From: an uncultured Roseobacter sp. | Lineage (GTDB): Bacteria > Pseudomonadota > Alphaproteobacteria > Rhodobacterales > Rhodobacteraceae | Assembly: GCF_947495025.1 (NCBI RefSeq) | Contig: NZ_CANLXG010000001.1 | Coordinates: forward strand, 1,178,001 to 1,242,000 | DNA: 64,000 nucleotides | Reading direction: 5' to 3' | Shown here: one piece after another, positions 26,783 through 36,468 of the stretch | Layout of the letters: every line of letters begins with the position of its first letter | How positions within the stretch are numbered: position 1 is the stretch's first letter | The notes under the pieces: model-generated | Told to the model about the DNA's origin: nothing | What the model saw: the letters and a program-made list of their open reading frames with translations, nothing else | The model's database searches: none | Translations under genes and position numbers: made by a program

Positions 26783-26802
26783 TGCATACATTAAAGTATG
26801 CA
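26783..26802. promoter_or_regulatory. Candidate GntR operator in a divergent promoter
   Basis: TGCATAC-attaaa-GTATGCA: perfect 7-base arms with a 6-base AT spacer, in the 167-base AT-rich gap between the operon starting at 26729 on the minus strand and the genes at 26897 on the plus strand. It may serve both directions. The FCD-GntR encoded at 23942 is the obvious candidate ligand. Confidence 0.55.
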
Positions 26803-26896
26803 ACAAAAAACTCATTAACAATTGCAGGCCAGACTTGCCCGGTGCGGTTACACCGGTGCACAGTCCTCAGAGCCAGACTGCACGGGAGAAATATGT

Positions 26897-27187
26897 ATGT
26901 ACGCTGTGACCGTCACCTTCGCGATTGCGCCGGGCAGAATGCCGGATTTTCTCCCGCTGATGTATGCGAATGCATCGGCATCCCTGCGCGATGAGCCGGG
27001 ATGTCGACAGTTCGATGTGGTGACCGATCCCGCCCGTCCGGATACTGTTTTTCTGTATGAGCTTTACGACACAGAGGCTGACTTCACAGCTCATCTGACG
27101 CTGCCACACTTTCTCAGCTTCGCAGAAGAGACAGAGGCAATGGTCGCGGAAAAAACCGTCGCGACCTGGTCGGAGGTGCGCCAGTGA
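26897..27187 (+). CDS. Antibiotic biosynthesis monooxygenase (ABM) domain protein
   Basis: A 96-residue dimeric ferredoxin-like fold protein: YAVTVTFAIAPGRMPDFLPL, then DEPGCRQFDVVTD, VFLYELYDTEADFTAHLTLP and HFLSFAEETEAMV, all matching the ABM pattern. Related proteins are cofactor-free monooxygenases, isomerases or sugar-acid epimerase-like proteins. The ATG at 26897 follows GGGAG; its stop overlaps the start of the metallo-beta-lactamase gene, so the two are coupled. Confidence 0.85.
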   Translation: MYAVTVTFAIAPGRMPDFLPLMYANASASLRDEPGCRQFDVVTDPARPDTVFLYELYDTEADFTAHLTLPHFLSFAEETEAMVAEKTVATWSEVRQ

Positions 27188-27984
27188 GCACCTGGGAAAT
27201 CCATGCGGTGAAATATGCGGACAGAAACAGCAGAACCCGCCGCGACAGTTTTATCTTTGATGACAACCATGATGCGCCGCATCCGATGGACTACTTTATG
27301 TGGCTGCTGCGATGTGGCGCCAGGTCAATACTCGTCGATACAGGATATGACACCGCCGAGGCCACCAGTCGCGATCGCCCGATCCGGCTTGACCCGGCTG
27401 CTGCGCTCGCCCCGCTTGGAATCGCGCCGGATGACATCACAGACGTCATCGTCACGCATCTTCACTATGATCATGCTGGCGGTCTGCACCTGTTCCCCAA
27501 TGCCCGCCTGCACATGCAGGCAGCAGAAATGGCTTATGCTACGGGACCCTGCATGTGCCATGAAGCATTGCGAATGCCCTTTACCGCAGGCCATATCTGC
27601 GAGGCCGTAAAGCGTCTGTACTCCGGCAAGGTCGTTTTCACGGACGGCGAAGCGGAAATAGCCGAAGGCGTCACCGTCCATTGCATCGGTGGCCACAGCA
27701 GAGGCCTTCAGGCTGTACGGGTGCGTACGGAGCAGGGATGGATGGTTCTGGCATCGGACGCTGCGCATTACTACGAAAACTTTGTGGCCAGAAAGCCCTT
27801 TCCTATTGTTGTCGACCTGCAGGACATGCTGGAGGGTTTCGACACTTTGCTCAGACTGGCCAGCAAACCAGAGCTCATCGTGCCCGGGCATGACCCGATT
27901 GTTACCGAGGTGTTCCCGCAAGGCACTGCCGGACACATCTGGCGGCTCGATCCGGGACCCACGCGGAAAATTCCCGGCCTGTAA
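27184..27984 (+). CDS. Metallo-beta-lactamase fold hydrolase (lactonase-like)
   Basis: A 266-residue metallohydrolase. The dinuclear zinc motif VTHLHYDHAGGLHLF (HxHxDH, about residues 95-100), later ligands His in CIGGHSRGLQAV, Asp in LASDAAHYYEN, and His in VPGHDPIV. The layout resembles N-acyl-homoserine lactonases such as AttM/AiiA. GTG start overlaps the ABM gene stop. Given the divergent sugar-acid operon it may open a sugar lactone rather than a quorum signal; this is inference. Confidence 0.85.
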   Translation: MSTWEIHAVKYADRNSRTRRDSFIFDDNHDAPHPMDYFMWLLRCGARSILVDTGYDTAEATSRDRPIRLDPAAALAPLGIAPDDITDVIVTHLHYDHAGGLHLFPNARLHMQAAEMAYATGPCMCHEALRMPFTAGHICEAVKRLYSGKVVFTDGEAEIAEGVTVHCIGGHSRGLQAVRVRTEQGWMVLASDAAHYYENFVARKPFPIVVDLQDMLEGFDTLLRLASKPELIVPGHDPIVTEVFPQGTAGHIWRLDPGPTRKIPGL

Positions 27985-28025
27985 TGCCCGGGGGTCAGAC
28001 ACCCGTTGCTGAAAAAATGTGCAGC

Positions 28026-28043
28026 TGTCTGAAATTTCTGACA
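28026..28043. promoter_or_regulatory. Palindrome upstream of the urease operon
   Basis: TGTCTGAAATTTCTGACA, an 18-base palindrome with a single mismatched pair, in the 140-base gap before ureD. AT-rich centre and position suit an operator for urease expression. It does not match the NtrC consensus, so the regulator is unknown. Confidence 0.4.
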
Positions 28044-28124
28044 AAAAGTGAAAAGACATTGGTCAAACACCGGGCAGCATGGGAAAGTCTGCTGGTTCAC
28101 TGAGACCACCGGGAGCAGCCCGAC

Positions 28125-28946
28125 GTGCTGATGTCCACCCTAACACCTCTGGATCAGCCGCGCGCGGTCGGCGAAGCGCGGGTGTCTGTCAGGGCGAGAG
28201 ATACGCGTACCGTAATCGGCACCCTGCGTCAGGCCGGCGCCCTCAAGCTTCTGTTTCCGTGTAACCGGCAGGACGTCGAAGCGGTACTCGTCAATACAGC
28301 AGGTGGCATCACCGGTGGTGATCAGTTTGCCACAACCGCATCGGCGGAACAGGACACACATCTGACGATCACGACCCAGGCAGCAGAGCGCGCCTACCGC
28401 GCTCAGGCTGCTCAGACGGGCCAGGTCAGGAACCGTCTGCAGGTGGCAGATGGCGCGACGTTGCACTGGTTGCCGCAGGAAACCATTTTATTTGAGGGCG
28501 CGGCACTGACCCGGGACTTTCAGGCAGACCTTGGGACGGCGGCACATTTTCTGATGGTGGAACCGCTGATCTTTGGCCGCCAGGCGATGGGCGAAGATGT
28601 CCGGCAACTGTTCTTTTCCGATCGTATCGAGGTCCGGCGGAATAATGTCCCGCTCTGGGTCGATGGTCTGAGATTTTCCGGCGACGTGGCATCACAGCTC
28701 GACCGCCCGGCCATCGCGGGCGGCGCACGGGCCATGGCCAGCGTGCTGTGGGTCCATCCCGCAGCCGGTGGCGCGCTGGACTTTGCCCGCCAGAGCGCAG
28801 GAAAATCGGGTGGGGCGAGCCTGCTGGCGCCAGATGTTCTGCTCTGCCGCTTTCTTGCTGACGATGGATATGCGCTGCGCCAGGCGCTTGTCCCCTTGCT
28901 TGACCACCTCACCAAAGACAAACTGCCCAGAAGCTGGAGACTCTGA
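28125..28946 (+). CDS. ureD: Urease accessory protein UreD
   Basis: A 273-residue UreD: LKLLFPCNRQDVEAVLVNTA, GGITGGDQFATTASAEQDTH, LTITTQAAERAYRA, LHWLPQETILFEGAALTRDF and FGRQAMGE. UreD forms the platform on which UreF and UreG load nickel into apo-urease. GTG 28125 has GGGAG 9 bases upstream; an in-frame ATG lies at 28131. First gene of ureDABCEFG. Confidence 0.92.
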   Translation: MLMSTLTPLDQPRAVGEARVSVRARDTRTVIGTLRQAGALKLLFPCNRQDVEAVLVNTAGGITGGDQFATTASAEQDTHLTITTQAAERAYRAQAAQTGQVRNRLQVADGATLHWLPQETILFEGAALTRDFQADLGTAAHFLMVEPLIFGRQAMGEDVRQLFFSDRIEVRRNNVPLWVDGLRFSGDVASQLDRPAIAGGARAMASVLWVHPAAGGALDFARQSAGKSGGASLLAPDVLLCRFLADDGYALRQALVPLLDHLTKDKLPRSWRL

Positions 28947-28949
28947 CCC

Positions 28950-29252
28950 ATGCAGCTGACCCCGAGAGAGAAAGACAAACTGCTTATCGCCATGGCCGCA
29001 GAAGTTGCGCGCAGACGACTGGCGCGCGGCGTGAAACTGAACCACCCCGAGGCCATCGCCCTGATCACGGACGCCGTGGTTGAGGGCGCGCGTGACGGAC
29101 GATCGGTTGCCGACATGATGGAGGCCGGTGCGCATGTCGTGACCCGTGCGCAGTGCATGGAAGGCGTGCCCGAGATGATCCACGACGTTCAGGTCGAGGC
29201 CACGTTCCCAGATGGCACCAAGCTGGTGACCGTCCACAACCCGATCCGCTGA
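28950..29252 (+). CDS. ureA: Urease subunit gamma
   Basis: A 100-residue Ure[61 protein letters not shown] and TVHNPI at the end. This is the small gamma subunit of the (alpha-beta-gamma)3 urease. Length is standard. It starts 3 bases after ureD. Confidence 0.96.
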   Translation: MQLTPREKDKLLIAMAAEVARRRLARGVKLNHPEAIALITDAVVEGARDGRSVADMMEAGAHVVTRAQCMEGVPEMIHDVQVEATFPDGTKLVTVHNPIR

Positions 29253-29262
29253 GGAGGCGCAC

Positions 29263-29568
29263 ATGATACCCGGAGAGATCATCACCGCCGATGGCGATAT
29301 CACCCTGAACGACGGCACCGAAAGCATTACGCTGATGGTCGCGAACACCGGCGACCGCCCGGTTCAGATCGGCAGCCACTATCATTTTGCAGAAGCCAAC
29401 GGCGCGCTGGAGTTCGACCGCGACGCCGCGCGCGGCTGCAGGCTGGACATCGCCGCGGGCACAGCTGTGCGGTTTGAACCGGGACAGCGCCGCGAAGTGC
29501 AGCTGATCCCGGTGTCTGGCGCGCGCCGCATTTTTGGCTTTAACCAGAAGATCATGGGGGACCTCTGA
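29263..29568 (+). CDS. ureB: Urease subunit beta
   Basis: A 101-residue Ure[21 protein letters not shown], then [40 protein letters not shown] and [10 protein letters not shown]. All conserved beta-subunit blocks are present. A clear GAGGAGG ribosome site precedes it, and ureC follows 3 bases later. Confidence 0.96.
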   Translation: MIPGEIITADGDITLNDGTESITLMVANTGDRPVQIGSHYHFAEANGALEFDRDAARGCRLDIAAGTAVRFEPGQRREVQLIPVSGARRIFGFNQKIMGDL

Positions 29569-29571
29569 GAC

Positions 29572-31281
29572 ATGGCAACACGCATTTCCCGCGACAATTA
29601 CGCCGCCATGTTCGGCCCGACAACGGGCGACCGTGTCAGGCTGGCCGACACCGACCTGGTGATCGAAGTGGAAAGGGATCTGACGACCTACGGCGAAGAA
29701 GTGAAATTCGGCGGCGGCAAAGTGATCCGCGATGGCATGGGTCAGAGCCAGGTCACCCGCGCCGGCGGGGCTGTGGATACTGTTATCACCAACGCGCTGA
29801 TCGTTGATCACACCGGCATTTACAAAGCAGACGTCGGCCTGCGCGATGGTCGCATCGAAACGATCGGCAAGGCTGGCAACCCCGACACCCAGCCCGGCGT
29901 GGATATCATCGTCGGTCCCTCGACCGAGGCGATCGCGGGCGAAGGGCGCATTCTGACAGCCGGTGGCTTTGACAGTCACATCCATTTTATCTGCCCACAG
30001 CAGATCGAGGATGCGCTGCATTCCGGCGTCACCACAATGCTGGGCGGCGGGACAGGGCCTGCCCACGGTACGCTGGCCACGACCTGTACGCCCGGCGCGT
30101 GGCATATCGGGCGGATGCTGCAGTCTCTGGACGCCTTTCCGATGAACTTTGGCATTTCAGGCAAGGGGAACGCGTCTTTGCCTGAAGCCCTTGTCGAAAT
30201 GGTCGAAGGTGGTGCCTGTGCAATGAAGCTGCACGAGGACTGGGGGACGACACCCGGCGCGATTGACTGCTGTCTGAGCGTGGCCGACGACATGGACGTT
30301 CAGGTGATGATCCACACAGATACACTCAACGAAAGCGGTTTTGTTGAGAACACGGTCGCGGCCATCAAGGGACGCACTATCCACGCCTTTCACACCGAGG
30401 GCGCAGGGGGCGGACACGCACCGGACATCATCAAAATCTGCGGGGATGCCAATGTGATCCCGTCCTCGACCAACCCGACCAGGCCGTTTACGGTAAATAC
30501 GCTCGAAGAGCACCTGGACATGCTGATGGTCTGCCACCATCTGGACAAATCGATCCCTGAGGATGTCGCCTTTGCCGAAAGCCGCATCCGGCGCGAAACT
30601 ATTGCCGCAGAAGACATCCTGCATGACATGGGCGCGTTTTCGATCATCGCAAGCGACAGCCAGGCCATGGGCCGCGTGGGCGAGGTGCTGATCCGCACCT
30701 GGCAGACAGCAGACAAAATGAAGAAACAACGCGGGCGACTGGCAGAAGAGACCGGTGAAAACGACAATCTGCGGGTGCGGCGTTATATTGCCAAATATAC
30801 GATCAACCCGGCCATCGCCCATGGTATCAGCCACGAGATCGGCAGTATCGAGGTCGGCAAACGCGCAGATCTGTGCCTGTGGAACCCGGCGTTTTTCGGC
30901 GTAAAGCCAGAGATGGTTCTGATGGCCGGCACGATTGTCTGTGCGCAGATGGGCGATCCGAATGCCTCTATTCCGACACCTCAGCCTGTCTATTCCCGCC
31001 CGATGTTCGGGGCCTTTGGCAGGTCTGTCGAACGCTCGGCAGTCACATTTGTGAGCGCTGCTGCCGAAGCTGCGGGGATCCGCGATACACTGGGGCTGGC
31101 CAAGGATGTGGTCGCCGTCAGGGGGACACGCGGGATCGGAAAAAAGGACCTTGTTCTGAACGATGCCCTGCCGGTGATTGAGGTGAACCCCGAGACATAT
31201 GAGGTGCGCGCCGATGGCGAGCTGCTGACCTGTCAACCCGCTGACGTACTGCCCATGGCACAACGCTATTTTATGTTCTGA
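29572..31281 (+). CDS. ureC: Urease subunit alpha (catalytic)
   Basis: A 569-residue UreC, the nickel-containing catalytic subunit hydrolysing urea to ammonia and carbamate. Active-site elements are all visible: [12 protein letters not shown] (two Ni histidines), the carbamylated lysine in [28 protein letters not shown] and [15 protein letters not shown] (Ni and substrate histidines), flap cysteine in LMVCHHL, and Ni aspartate in [15 protein letters not shown]. Nothing suggests loss of function. The substrate link is cytosolic urea from purine or arginine turnover; no urea transporter lies in the window. Confidence 0.97.
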   Translation: MATRISRDNYAAMFGPTTGDRVRLADTDLVIEVERDLTTYGEEVKFGGGKVIRDGMGQSQVTRAGGAVDTVITNALIVDHTGIYKADVGLRDGRIETIGKAGNPDTQPGVDIIVGPSTEAIAGEGRILTAGGFDSHIHFICPQQIEDALHSGVTTMLGGGTGPAHGTLATTCTPGAWHIGRMLQSLDAFPMNFGISGKGNASLPEALVEMVEGGACAMKLHEDWGTTPGAIDCCLSVADDMDVQVMIHTDTLNESGFVENTVAAIKGRTIHAFHTEGAGGGHAPDIIKICGDANVIPSSTNPTRPFTVNTLEEHLDMLMVCHHLDKSIPEDVAFAESRIRRETIAAEDILHDMGAFSIIASDSQAMGRVGEVLIRTWQTADKMKKQRGRLAEETGENDNLRVRRYIAKYTINPAIAHGISHEIGSIEVGKRADLCLWNPAFFGVKPEMVLMAGTIVCAQMGDPNASIPTPQPVYSRPMFGAFGRSVERSAVTFVSAAAEAAGIRDTLGLAKDVVAVRGTRGIGKKDLVLNDALPVIEVNPETYEVRADGELLTCQPADVLPMAQRYFMF

Positions 31282-31291
31282 GGAGTGCGCA

Positions 31292-31786
31292 ATGCAGACT
31301 GCACAAAATGTTGTACCACTGTCCGACGCCGCTGCCGACGAGGTTAGCCTCGATTATGATGCGCGCTTTTTGCGGCGCAAAGTACTGACAACGCGGGCTG
31401 GCCGCCAGGTCCTGATTGACCTGCCCCGCACCACGTCCATCGGAGACGGCGATGCGCTGCAGACAACAGACGGCGCGCTTATCCGCGTAGTGGCGGCGCC
31501 CGAACCGCTGCTCGAGATTACCGGGCAGGACCTGCACCGGATCGCCTGGCACGTTGGTAACCGCCACACTCCCTGCCAGATCGAAGCCGCGCGCCTGCTC
31601 ATACAGCAGGACAAGGTCATGACCGATATGCTGACAAAGCTTGGCGCGCAGGTCCGCGAAGTGACCGAGCCATTTACACCCGAAGGTGGTGCCTATGGGC
31701 ATGGCCGTACGCATGGTCACGACCAGACTGCTGCGCACGGCCCTTACGGGTCTGACCATGAACACACGCACCATCATGAGCACTGA
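31292..31786 (+). CDS. ureE: Urease accessory protein UreE (nickel chaperone)
   Basis: A 164-residue UreE. The N-terminal domain (LDYDARFLRRKVLTTRAGRQ) is followed by the metal-binding domain with WHVGNRHTPCQIE and the conserved DHVL-like helix, here DKVMTDMLTKLGAQV. The tail is histidine-rich (GHGRTHGHDQ, then [11 protein letters not shown]), the nickel-storage form. It overlaps ureF by 11 bases. Confidence 0.93.
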   Translation: MQTAQNVVPLSDAAADEVSLDYDARFLRRKVLTTRAGRQVLIDLPRTTSIGDGDALQTTDGALIRVVAAPEPLLEITGQDLHRIAWHVGNRHTPCQIEAARLLIQQDKVMTDMLTKLGAQVREVTEPFTPEGGAYGHGRTHGHDQTAAHGPYGSDHEHTHHHEH

Positions 31787-32408
31787 TGTCCTGACCCTCA
31801 TGCAGTGGATGTCGCCCGGTTTCCCGGTGGGTGCTTTTGCCTACAGTCACGGGCTCGAAACTGTGATTGCCTCAGATAACCTGCGTGATGCCGAAACACT
31901 CCGGTCCTGGGTCACGGATATCATCCGGTATGGCGCCGGCCGCAGCGATGCGACCCTGCTGGCCGAAGCCTGGCGCAGTACTGACAATGCCGAAAAGACG
32001 GAAGCAGTTGCCCTGGCACTGGCATCAGGTGCTGAGCGTCTGACCGAAACGCGCGATCAGGGGGCCGCCTTTGCCCGGACAGTGGACGACATCTGGCAAA
32101 CGGCTGTCGGGCCGTGCACCTATCCGGTCGCTGTGGGTCTGGCCGCAGCGCGTCGCAAGCTGCCACTGGATCTGACCGCTGAAGCCTATCTGCACGCCTT
32201 TGCGGCAAACCTGATCAGTGCTGCGGTGCGTCTTGTTCCTCTGGGCCAGACCGAAGGGCAGAAGGTGCTTGCAGATCTGGGCCCGCTTATCACCGAAGTC
32301 GCCGGTGACGCCTGCGCTGAAGGCGCACCGCTTTATTCCAACTGCATCGCCGGAGACATCGCGGCCATGCGTCACGAAACCCAGTACTCAAAGGTTTTTC
32401 GCACATGA
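31776..32408 (+). CDS. ureF: Urease accessory protein UreF
   Basis: A 210-residue Ure[21 protein letters not shown] at the N-terminus, then the helical body ending [20 protein letters not shown] and HETQYSKVF. The ATG at 31776 was chosen because homology starts there ([11 protein letters not shown]); the frame is open further upstream within ureE. UreF acts as a GTPase activator-like partner of UreG. Confidence 0.92.
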   Translation: MSTDVLTLMQWMSPGFPVGAFAYSHGLETVIASDNLRDAETLRSWVTDIIRYGAGRSDATLLAEAWRSTDNAEKTEAVALALASGAERLTETRDQGAAFARTVDDIWQTAVGPCTYPVAVGLAAARRKLPLDLTAEAYLHAFAANLISAAVRLVPLGQTEGQKVLADLGPLITEVAGDACAEGAPLYSNCIAGDIAAMRHETQYSKVFRT

Positions 32409-33040
32409 CCAGACTGAATGGCCCGTTGCGTATCGGGATTGGCGGTCCCGTTGGTGCCGGGAAAACCACCCTGACCGCGGCGCTTGCCCGCGCCCTGTCA
32501 CCTTCTCATTCTATCGGCGTGATCACGAATGATATCTACACCCGCGAGGACGCCGATGCCCTGCTGCGTCTGCAGATCCTGCCACGGGACCGGATCATCG
32601 GTGTCGAAACCGGCGGATGCCCGCATACCGCCATCCGCGAAGATGCCTCGATCAACCTGGCCGCTGTGGACGAAATGCAAAAGCGCCACCCGGACGTGGA
32701 GGCCATTCTGATCGAAAGCGGCGGCGACAACCTGAGTGCGACCTTCTCACCGGAGCTCGCTGATGTGACACTCTATGTCATCGACGTGGCCGCGGGCGAG
32801 GAAATCCCGCGCAAGGGAGGTCCTGCGATCACACGCTCGGACATCCTGATCATCAATAAAACCGATCTTGCACCCCATGTCGGTGCGTGTCTGGATGTGA
32901 TGGACCGTGATGCCAGGCGGATGCGTGCGGGGCGGCCCTTTGTGTTCTGTGCCCTGCGCCATGGTGAGGGGGTAGCGCAGGTTCTCACAGAACTCCGTGC
33001 GGTCTCCGGTCTGGGGCTGACCGTGCCGGCGGCAGAGTAG
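32405..33040 (+). CDS. ureG: Urease accessory GTPase UreG
   Basis: A 211-residue SIMIBI GTPase: P-loop [14 protein letters not shown] (residues 10-23), [10 protein letters not shown], the metal-site [19 protein letters not shown] (Cys-Pro-His), [17 protein letters not shown], and [10 protein letters not shown] for guanine recognition. It drives GTP-dependent nickel insertion. It overlaps ureF by four bases and closes the operon. Confidence 0.95.
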   Translation: MTRLNGPLRIGIGGPVGAGKTTLTAALARALSPSHSIGVITNDIYTREDADALLRLQILPRDRIIGVETGGCPHTAIREDASINLAAVDEMQKRHPDVEAILIESGGDNLSATFSPELADVTLYVIDVAAGEEIPRKGGPAITRSDILIINKTDLAPHVGACLDVMDRDARRMRAGRPFVFCALRHGEGVAQVLTELRAVSGLGLTVPAAE

Positions 33041-33060
33041 ACTACCGGGAGGCTGCGTCG

Positions 33061-33639
33061 TCAGCCCGCCGCACAGGGTTGCCCGGCATTTCCCCAGATC
33101 TGCATGTCCCGGATGTGAATGCTGAGGCTGTAGGGTGCAGGCGCACGCCCGCCGCCAGGGGCCCAGGCCCAGTGCAGGATGACATCATGACCGAGGTGCT
33201 CGACCAGTTCTTCAACGGTCCGCCCGCCGTTCCGTTCAGGATCACGCAGTTGCTGGCAGATGTCGTCACTGCTCTGGCCGAACCAGTGCGCTTCAACAGG
33301 GGCAAGTCGCCACGCGTCTGCCACCTGAGGCGCCGCATGGGGCGTGTCGTTCTGCGCGGTATTGCTGGTGACATGACAGGTGCGACAGGGGATGAATTCT
33401 GCACCGATGCGGCTTTCACCGGCCCGGATGTTCATCCCGTGAACCCTGGTTTCGCCATAGGAGGGACCGGACCACATGGGGCGGTCGGACGGGCCTGTAT
33501 GACAGTTGGCGCACCGCGGGTGCGAGACGACTTCGAAAATTCTGTCCCAGGCGGCCAGACCATCTGCCGCGCTCACCTGCGGCTCCTGTGCATATGCAAC
33601 CACCGGCCACAGAAACAGAAACGCCGCCGCACGCATCAT
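33061..33639 (-). CDS. Exported c-type cytochrome, two haem-binding motifs
   Basis: A 192-residue periplasmic protein: signal peptide [20 protein letters not shown], then CANCH (about residue 46) and CRTCH (about 86) for two covalently bound haems. The body contains [20 protein letters not shown]. It overlaps the [2Fe-2S] subunit gene by four bases (ATGA), so the two are coupled; it may accept electrons from the associated molybdenum hydroxylase. The start at 33639 was chosen because the signal peptide begins there. Confidence 0.8.
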   Translation of the reverse strand: MMRAAAFLFLWPVVAYAQEPQVSAADGLAAWDRIFEVVSHPRCANCHTGPSDRPMWSGPSYGETRVHGMNIRAGESRIGAEFIPCRTCHVTSNTAQNDTPHAAPQVADAWRLAPVEAHWFGQSSDDICQQLRDPERNGGRTVEELVEHLGHDVILHWAWAPGGGRAPAPYSLSIHIRDMQIWGNAGQPCAAG

Positions 33640-34094
33640 GCGCCACTCAGGCGGCGCGCAGCAGAGCGGACCGCGGCCCGTATCCGCGGGTATGTTCCGC
33701 ACCGGCAGAGGTTGCCGCTCATTGCTGCGTCGATGTCCTCGTCTGTGGGATCCGGAACCAGGTCCAGAAACGAAGCCGCCTGCATGATCTGACCGCCCTG
33801 GCAATACCCGCACTGCGCTACCTGATGATCAATCCAGGCCTGCTGCACGATCTTCAGCGTTTCAGGCGCATCCGGTGTTTCGATCGTCGTGATCTCACCT
33901 TCGACATCCGCCACGGCCAGCTGACACGACCGCACCGCGATCCCGTCAATATGTACAGTACAGGCACCGCACTGCGCGATCCCGCAACCGTATTTCGGCC
34001 CCGTTATGCCGAGCGTATCGCGCAAAACCCAGAGCAGCGGCATTTCTGCCGCTACCTCAACATCATGGTCGGTACCGTTGACCGTCAGTTTCAT
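33636..34094 (-). CDS. [2Fe-2S] subunit of a molybdenum hydroxylase (isoquinoline 1-oxidoreductase alpha-like)
   Basis: A 152-residue xanthine-dehydrogenase-family small subunit with two [2Fe-2S] clusters: plant-type ferredoxin motif [17 protein letters not shown] plus Cys in VRSCQL (residues about 36-60), and the C-terminal [10 protein letters not shown] and [12 protein letters not shown] motif. It normally pairs with a roughly 700-residue molybdopterin subunit encoded next to it; here none is present on either side, only a cytochrome c. Appears intact. Confidence 0.88.
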   Translation of the reverse strand: MKLTVNGTDHDVEVAAEMPLLWVLRDTLGITGPKYGCGIAQCGACTVHIDGIAVRSCQLAVADVEGEITTIETPDAPETLKIVQQAWIDHQVAQCGYCQGGQIMQAASFLDLVPDPTDEDIDAAMSGNLCRCGTYPRIRAAVRSAARRLSGA

Positions 34095-34174
34095 TTCCTG
34101 GGTTTCCTCTGGTTGCCGGCAGAATACGGCAGCCAGAGGCCTTCATCAACGGTGACGCGGTGTCCCGTGCTGTG

Positions 34175-35287
34175 TCAGAATTCTACGACGGCGCGGATGG
34201 ACTTGCCTTCGTGCATCAGATCGAAACCATGATTGATCTCTTCAAGCTTCAGCTTGTGCGTGATCATCGGGTCGATCTCGATTTTGCCGTCCATGTACCA
34301 GTCGACGATCTTTGGCACGTCGGTCCGGCCCTTGGCACCACCAAAGGCTGTACCGCGCCAGACGCGTCCCGTCACCAGCTGGAACGGTCGGGTCGAGATT
34401 TCTGCGCCAGCAGGTGCAACGCCGATGATAATGCTCTCACCCCAGCCCTTGTGGGCGGCCTCCAGAGCTGTCCGCATGACATTCACATTGCCTGTCGCGT
34501 CAAAGGTGTAATCAGCCCCACCGCCGGTAAGCTCAACGAGGTGAGCGACCATATCGCCATCCACTTTTGACGGATTCACAAAATCGGTCATGCCGAAATG
34601 GCGACCCATTTCTTCCTTGTCGTCGTTCAGATCGACACCGACGACCTGATCAGCACCGGCGAGCCGCAGACCCTGGATCACGTTCAGACCAATGCCGCCC
34701 AGCCCGAACACCACACAGCGCGAACCGATCTCGACCTTGGCCGTGTTGATCACCGCACCGATGCCCGTGGTCACGCCACAGCCAATGTAACAGATCTTGT
34801 CAAAGGGCGCGTCTTTGCGGACCTTTGCGAGTGCTATCTCCGGCACAACTGTATGATTGGCGAATGTAGAGCAGCCCATGTAGTGGTGGATCGGCGTGCC
34901 ATCCAGCATCGAAAACCGCGTAGAGCCGTCCGGCAGCAGACCCTGGCCCTGCGTGGCGCGGACCTTCTGGCACAGGTTCGTTTTCGGGTTCAGGCAGTAC
35001 TCGCACTCACGGCACTCGGGCGTGTAGAGCGGAATGACATGGTCACCGACTTCCAGCGTTGTAACGCCTTCGCCAACTTCGACCACAACACCGGCACCCT
35101 CGTGACCAAGGATCGCCGGGAAGATGCCCTCAGGATCATCGCCCGAGCGGGTGAATTCGTCGGTGTGACACAGGCCGGTTGCCTTGATCTCGACCAGAAC
35201 TTCGCCTGCACGGGGTCCTTCAAGGTTGACCTCCATAATTTCAAGCGGCTGACCGGCAGCAACGGCGACGGCGGCACGGGTTCTCAT
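34175..35287 (-). CDS. Class III alcohol dehydrogenase / S-(hydroxymethyl)glutathione dehydrogenase
   Basis: A 370-residue zinc-dependent MDR dehydrogenase. Catalytic zinc ligands in [12 protein letters not shown] and [14 protein letters not shown], structural zinc cysteines in [17 protein letters not shown], Rossmann motif [14 protein letters not shown] (about 196-209) with [20 protein letters not shown]. This matches glutathione-dependent formaldehyde dehydrogenase, oxidising S-hydroxymethylglutathione. It lies 74 bases downstream of lacI in the same direction. It may detoxify formaldehyde or act on another alcohol. Confidence 0.88.
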   Translation of the reverse strand: MRTRAAVAVAAGQPLEIMEVNLEGPRAGEVLVEIKATGLCHTDEFTRSGDDPEGIFPAILGHEGAGVVVEVGEGVTTLEVGDHVIPLYTPECRECEYCLNPKTNLCQKVRATQGQGLLPDGSTRFSMLDGTPIHHYMGCSTFANHTVVPEIALAKVRKDAPFDKICYIGCGVTTGIGAVINTAKVEIGSRCVVFGLGGIGLNVIQGLRLAGADQVVGVDLNDDKEEMGRHFGMTDFVNPSKVDGDMVAHLVELTGGGADYTFDATGNVNVMRTALEAAHKGWGESIIIGVAPAGAEISTRPFQLVTGRVWRGTAFGGAKGRTDVPKIVDWYMDGKIEIDPMITHKLKLEEINHGFDLMHEGKSIRAVVEF

Positions 35288-35361
35288 CATGGCGGGGTCC
35301 TTTTATCAAAACTGTCGCGTCAAGTCAGAAGGACTGAGGCATCCGATGTCAAGTCCGGCCA

Positions 35362-36372
35362 TCATGCACGGGGTGCAACAAGAGATGCCCGACGGACAAA
35401 GGCAGTCTCAAGTGTCACGGAGGGACCGGGCTCTTCATGATTCAGGTATTGCAACAGCAGGCCTGCAACTTCCCGACCGATGCCGTTCTGTGGAACGCGA
35501 ACCGTTGTCAGGGCCGGCGTGACGACACGCGCAAGACCAATGTCATCAAATCCGACAAAAGACATATCCTGTGGCAGGTCGATCCCCATCTCGCGCGCAG
35601 CGACCATGGCTCCCGCGGCCAGCGCGTCGTTTCCACAGATAACGACAGTCGGTTTGTCCTTCTGTGACATGATTTCCCGGAATGCGCGCCCACCATCGTC
35701 CAGCAGGTATTCTGCCTGCGCCACATGGGTCATCCGGGCGCCCTCTCCAAATGCACGCACCGCCGCGACAACACCATCCCGGCGCGCCCGCGCCCGGTCA
35801 TTGCCGTCGACACGGCCGCTGATCATGGCAACGCGCCGGTGGCCTGTATCCAGCGCATGGCGCGCTGCATCTGCCGCGGCCTGTGCGTTGTCAAAGCCGA
35901 CAAACCGCCGCCCGGACGGCGCTGAACTGCTCCACGCAATTACATAGGGCACGCGGCGCTTTTCAAGAAAGGCCCATGTTTCGTCCGGACGATCATTCCC
36001 GATCAGCATCAGACCACCTGCCCCATGCGCCACGAGCGACTTGATTGCAGCCAGCTCCTGGACCGGATCAAACCCGGTTGTGGCAACCAGAAGGTTCACG
36101 CCCTCGACAGTCAGAGCCTCCTGAAACGACTGAAGCGCGTTGGCAAACATCGCGTTGGCCATCGAAGGTATGACGGCGCCGACAGTGTTCGCCCGCCCGG
36201 ACGCCAGAGCGCGCCCGCCGAAATTGGGTGTATACCCGAGCGTCTCAATAGCTTTTTCGATCCGTTTGCGGGTCGCTGGTGCAACCTTACCCGGTGTATT
36301 CAGTGCGCGCGAAATACTGGCTGTGGAAACCCCGGCGAGCCGGGCAACGTCTTCCAGTGTCGGCGCTGACAT
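35362..36372 (-). CDS. LacI family regulator, probable DHPS operon repressor
   Basis: A 336-residue LacI protein. HTH and hinge at residues 4-58 (TLEDVARLAGVSTASISRAL, NFGGRALASGRANTVGAVIP) with a periplasmic-binding-like core ending in ETAFVRRASLVAPRA. The start at 36372 (MSAPTLEDV) was preferred because homology starts there. It is divergent from hpsN, with a pair of LacI-type operators between the two start codons. Inducer is probably DHPS or a pathway sulfonate. Regulation is inferred from layout. Confidence 0.9.
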   Translation of the reverse strand: MSAPTLEDVARLAGVSTASISRALNTPGKVAPATRKRIEKAIETLGYTPNFGGRALASGRANTVGAVIPSMANAMFANALQSFQEALTVEGVNLLVATTGFDPVQELAAIKSLVAHGAGGLMLIGNDRPDETWAFLEKRRVPYVIAWSSSAPSGRRFVGFDNAQAAADAARHALDTGHRRVAMISGRVDGNDRARARRDGVVAAVRAFGEGARMTHVAQAEYLLDDGGRAFREIMSQKDKPTVVICGNDALAAGAMVAAREMGIDLPQDMSFVGFDDIGLARVVTPALTTVRVPQNGIGREVAGLLLQYLNHEEPGPSVTLETAFVRRASLVAPRA

Positions 36373-36446
36373 GGCGGATGTCCTGTTTGCATATACCGGA
36401 TGCGCCTTCAGCAATCCGGACGGAATAAAAAGATTAACGAGTCATG

Positions 36447-36460
36447 TGTAAGCGCTTGCA
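36447..36460. promoter_or_regulatory. LacI-type operator 1
   Basis: TGTAAGCGCTTGCA, the near-palindromic 14-mer with the AAGCGCTT core typical of LacI/GalR family sites. It is the exact reverse complement of the second site 8 bases downstream. Confidence 0.75.
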
Positions 36461-36468
36461 TTGATCTG

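Noticed and set aside
29065..30105. A 346-codon frame antisense to ureA-ureC
   Set aside because: Opposite-strand shadow of highly conserved urease genes; no start signals.
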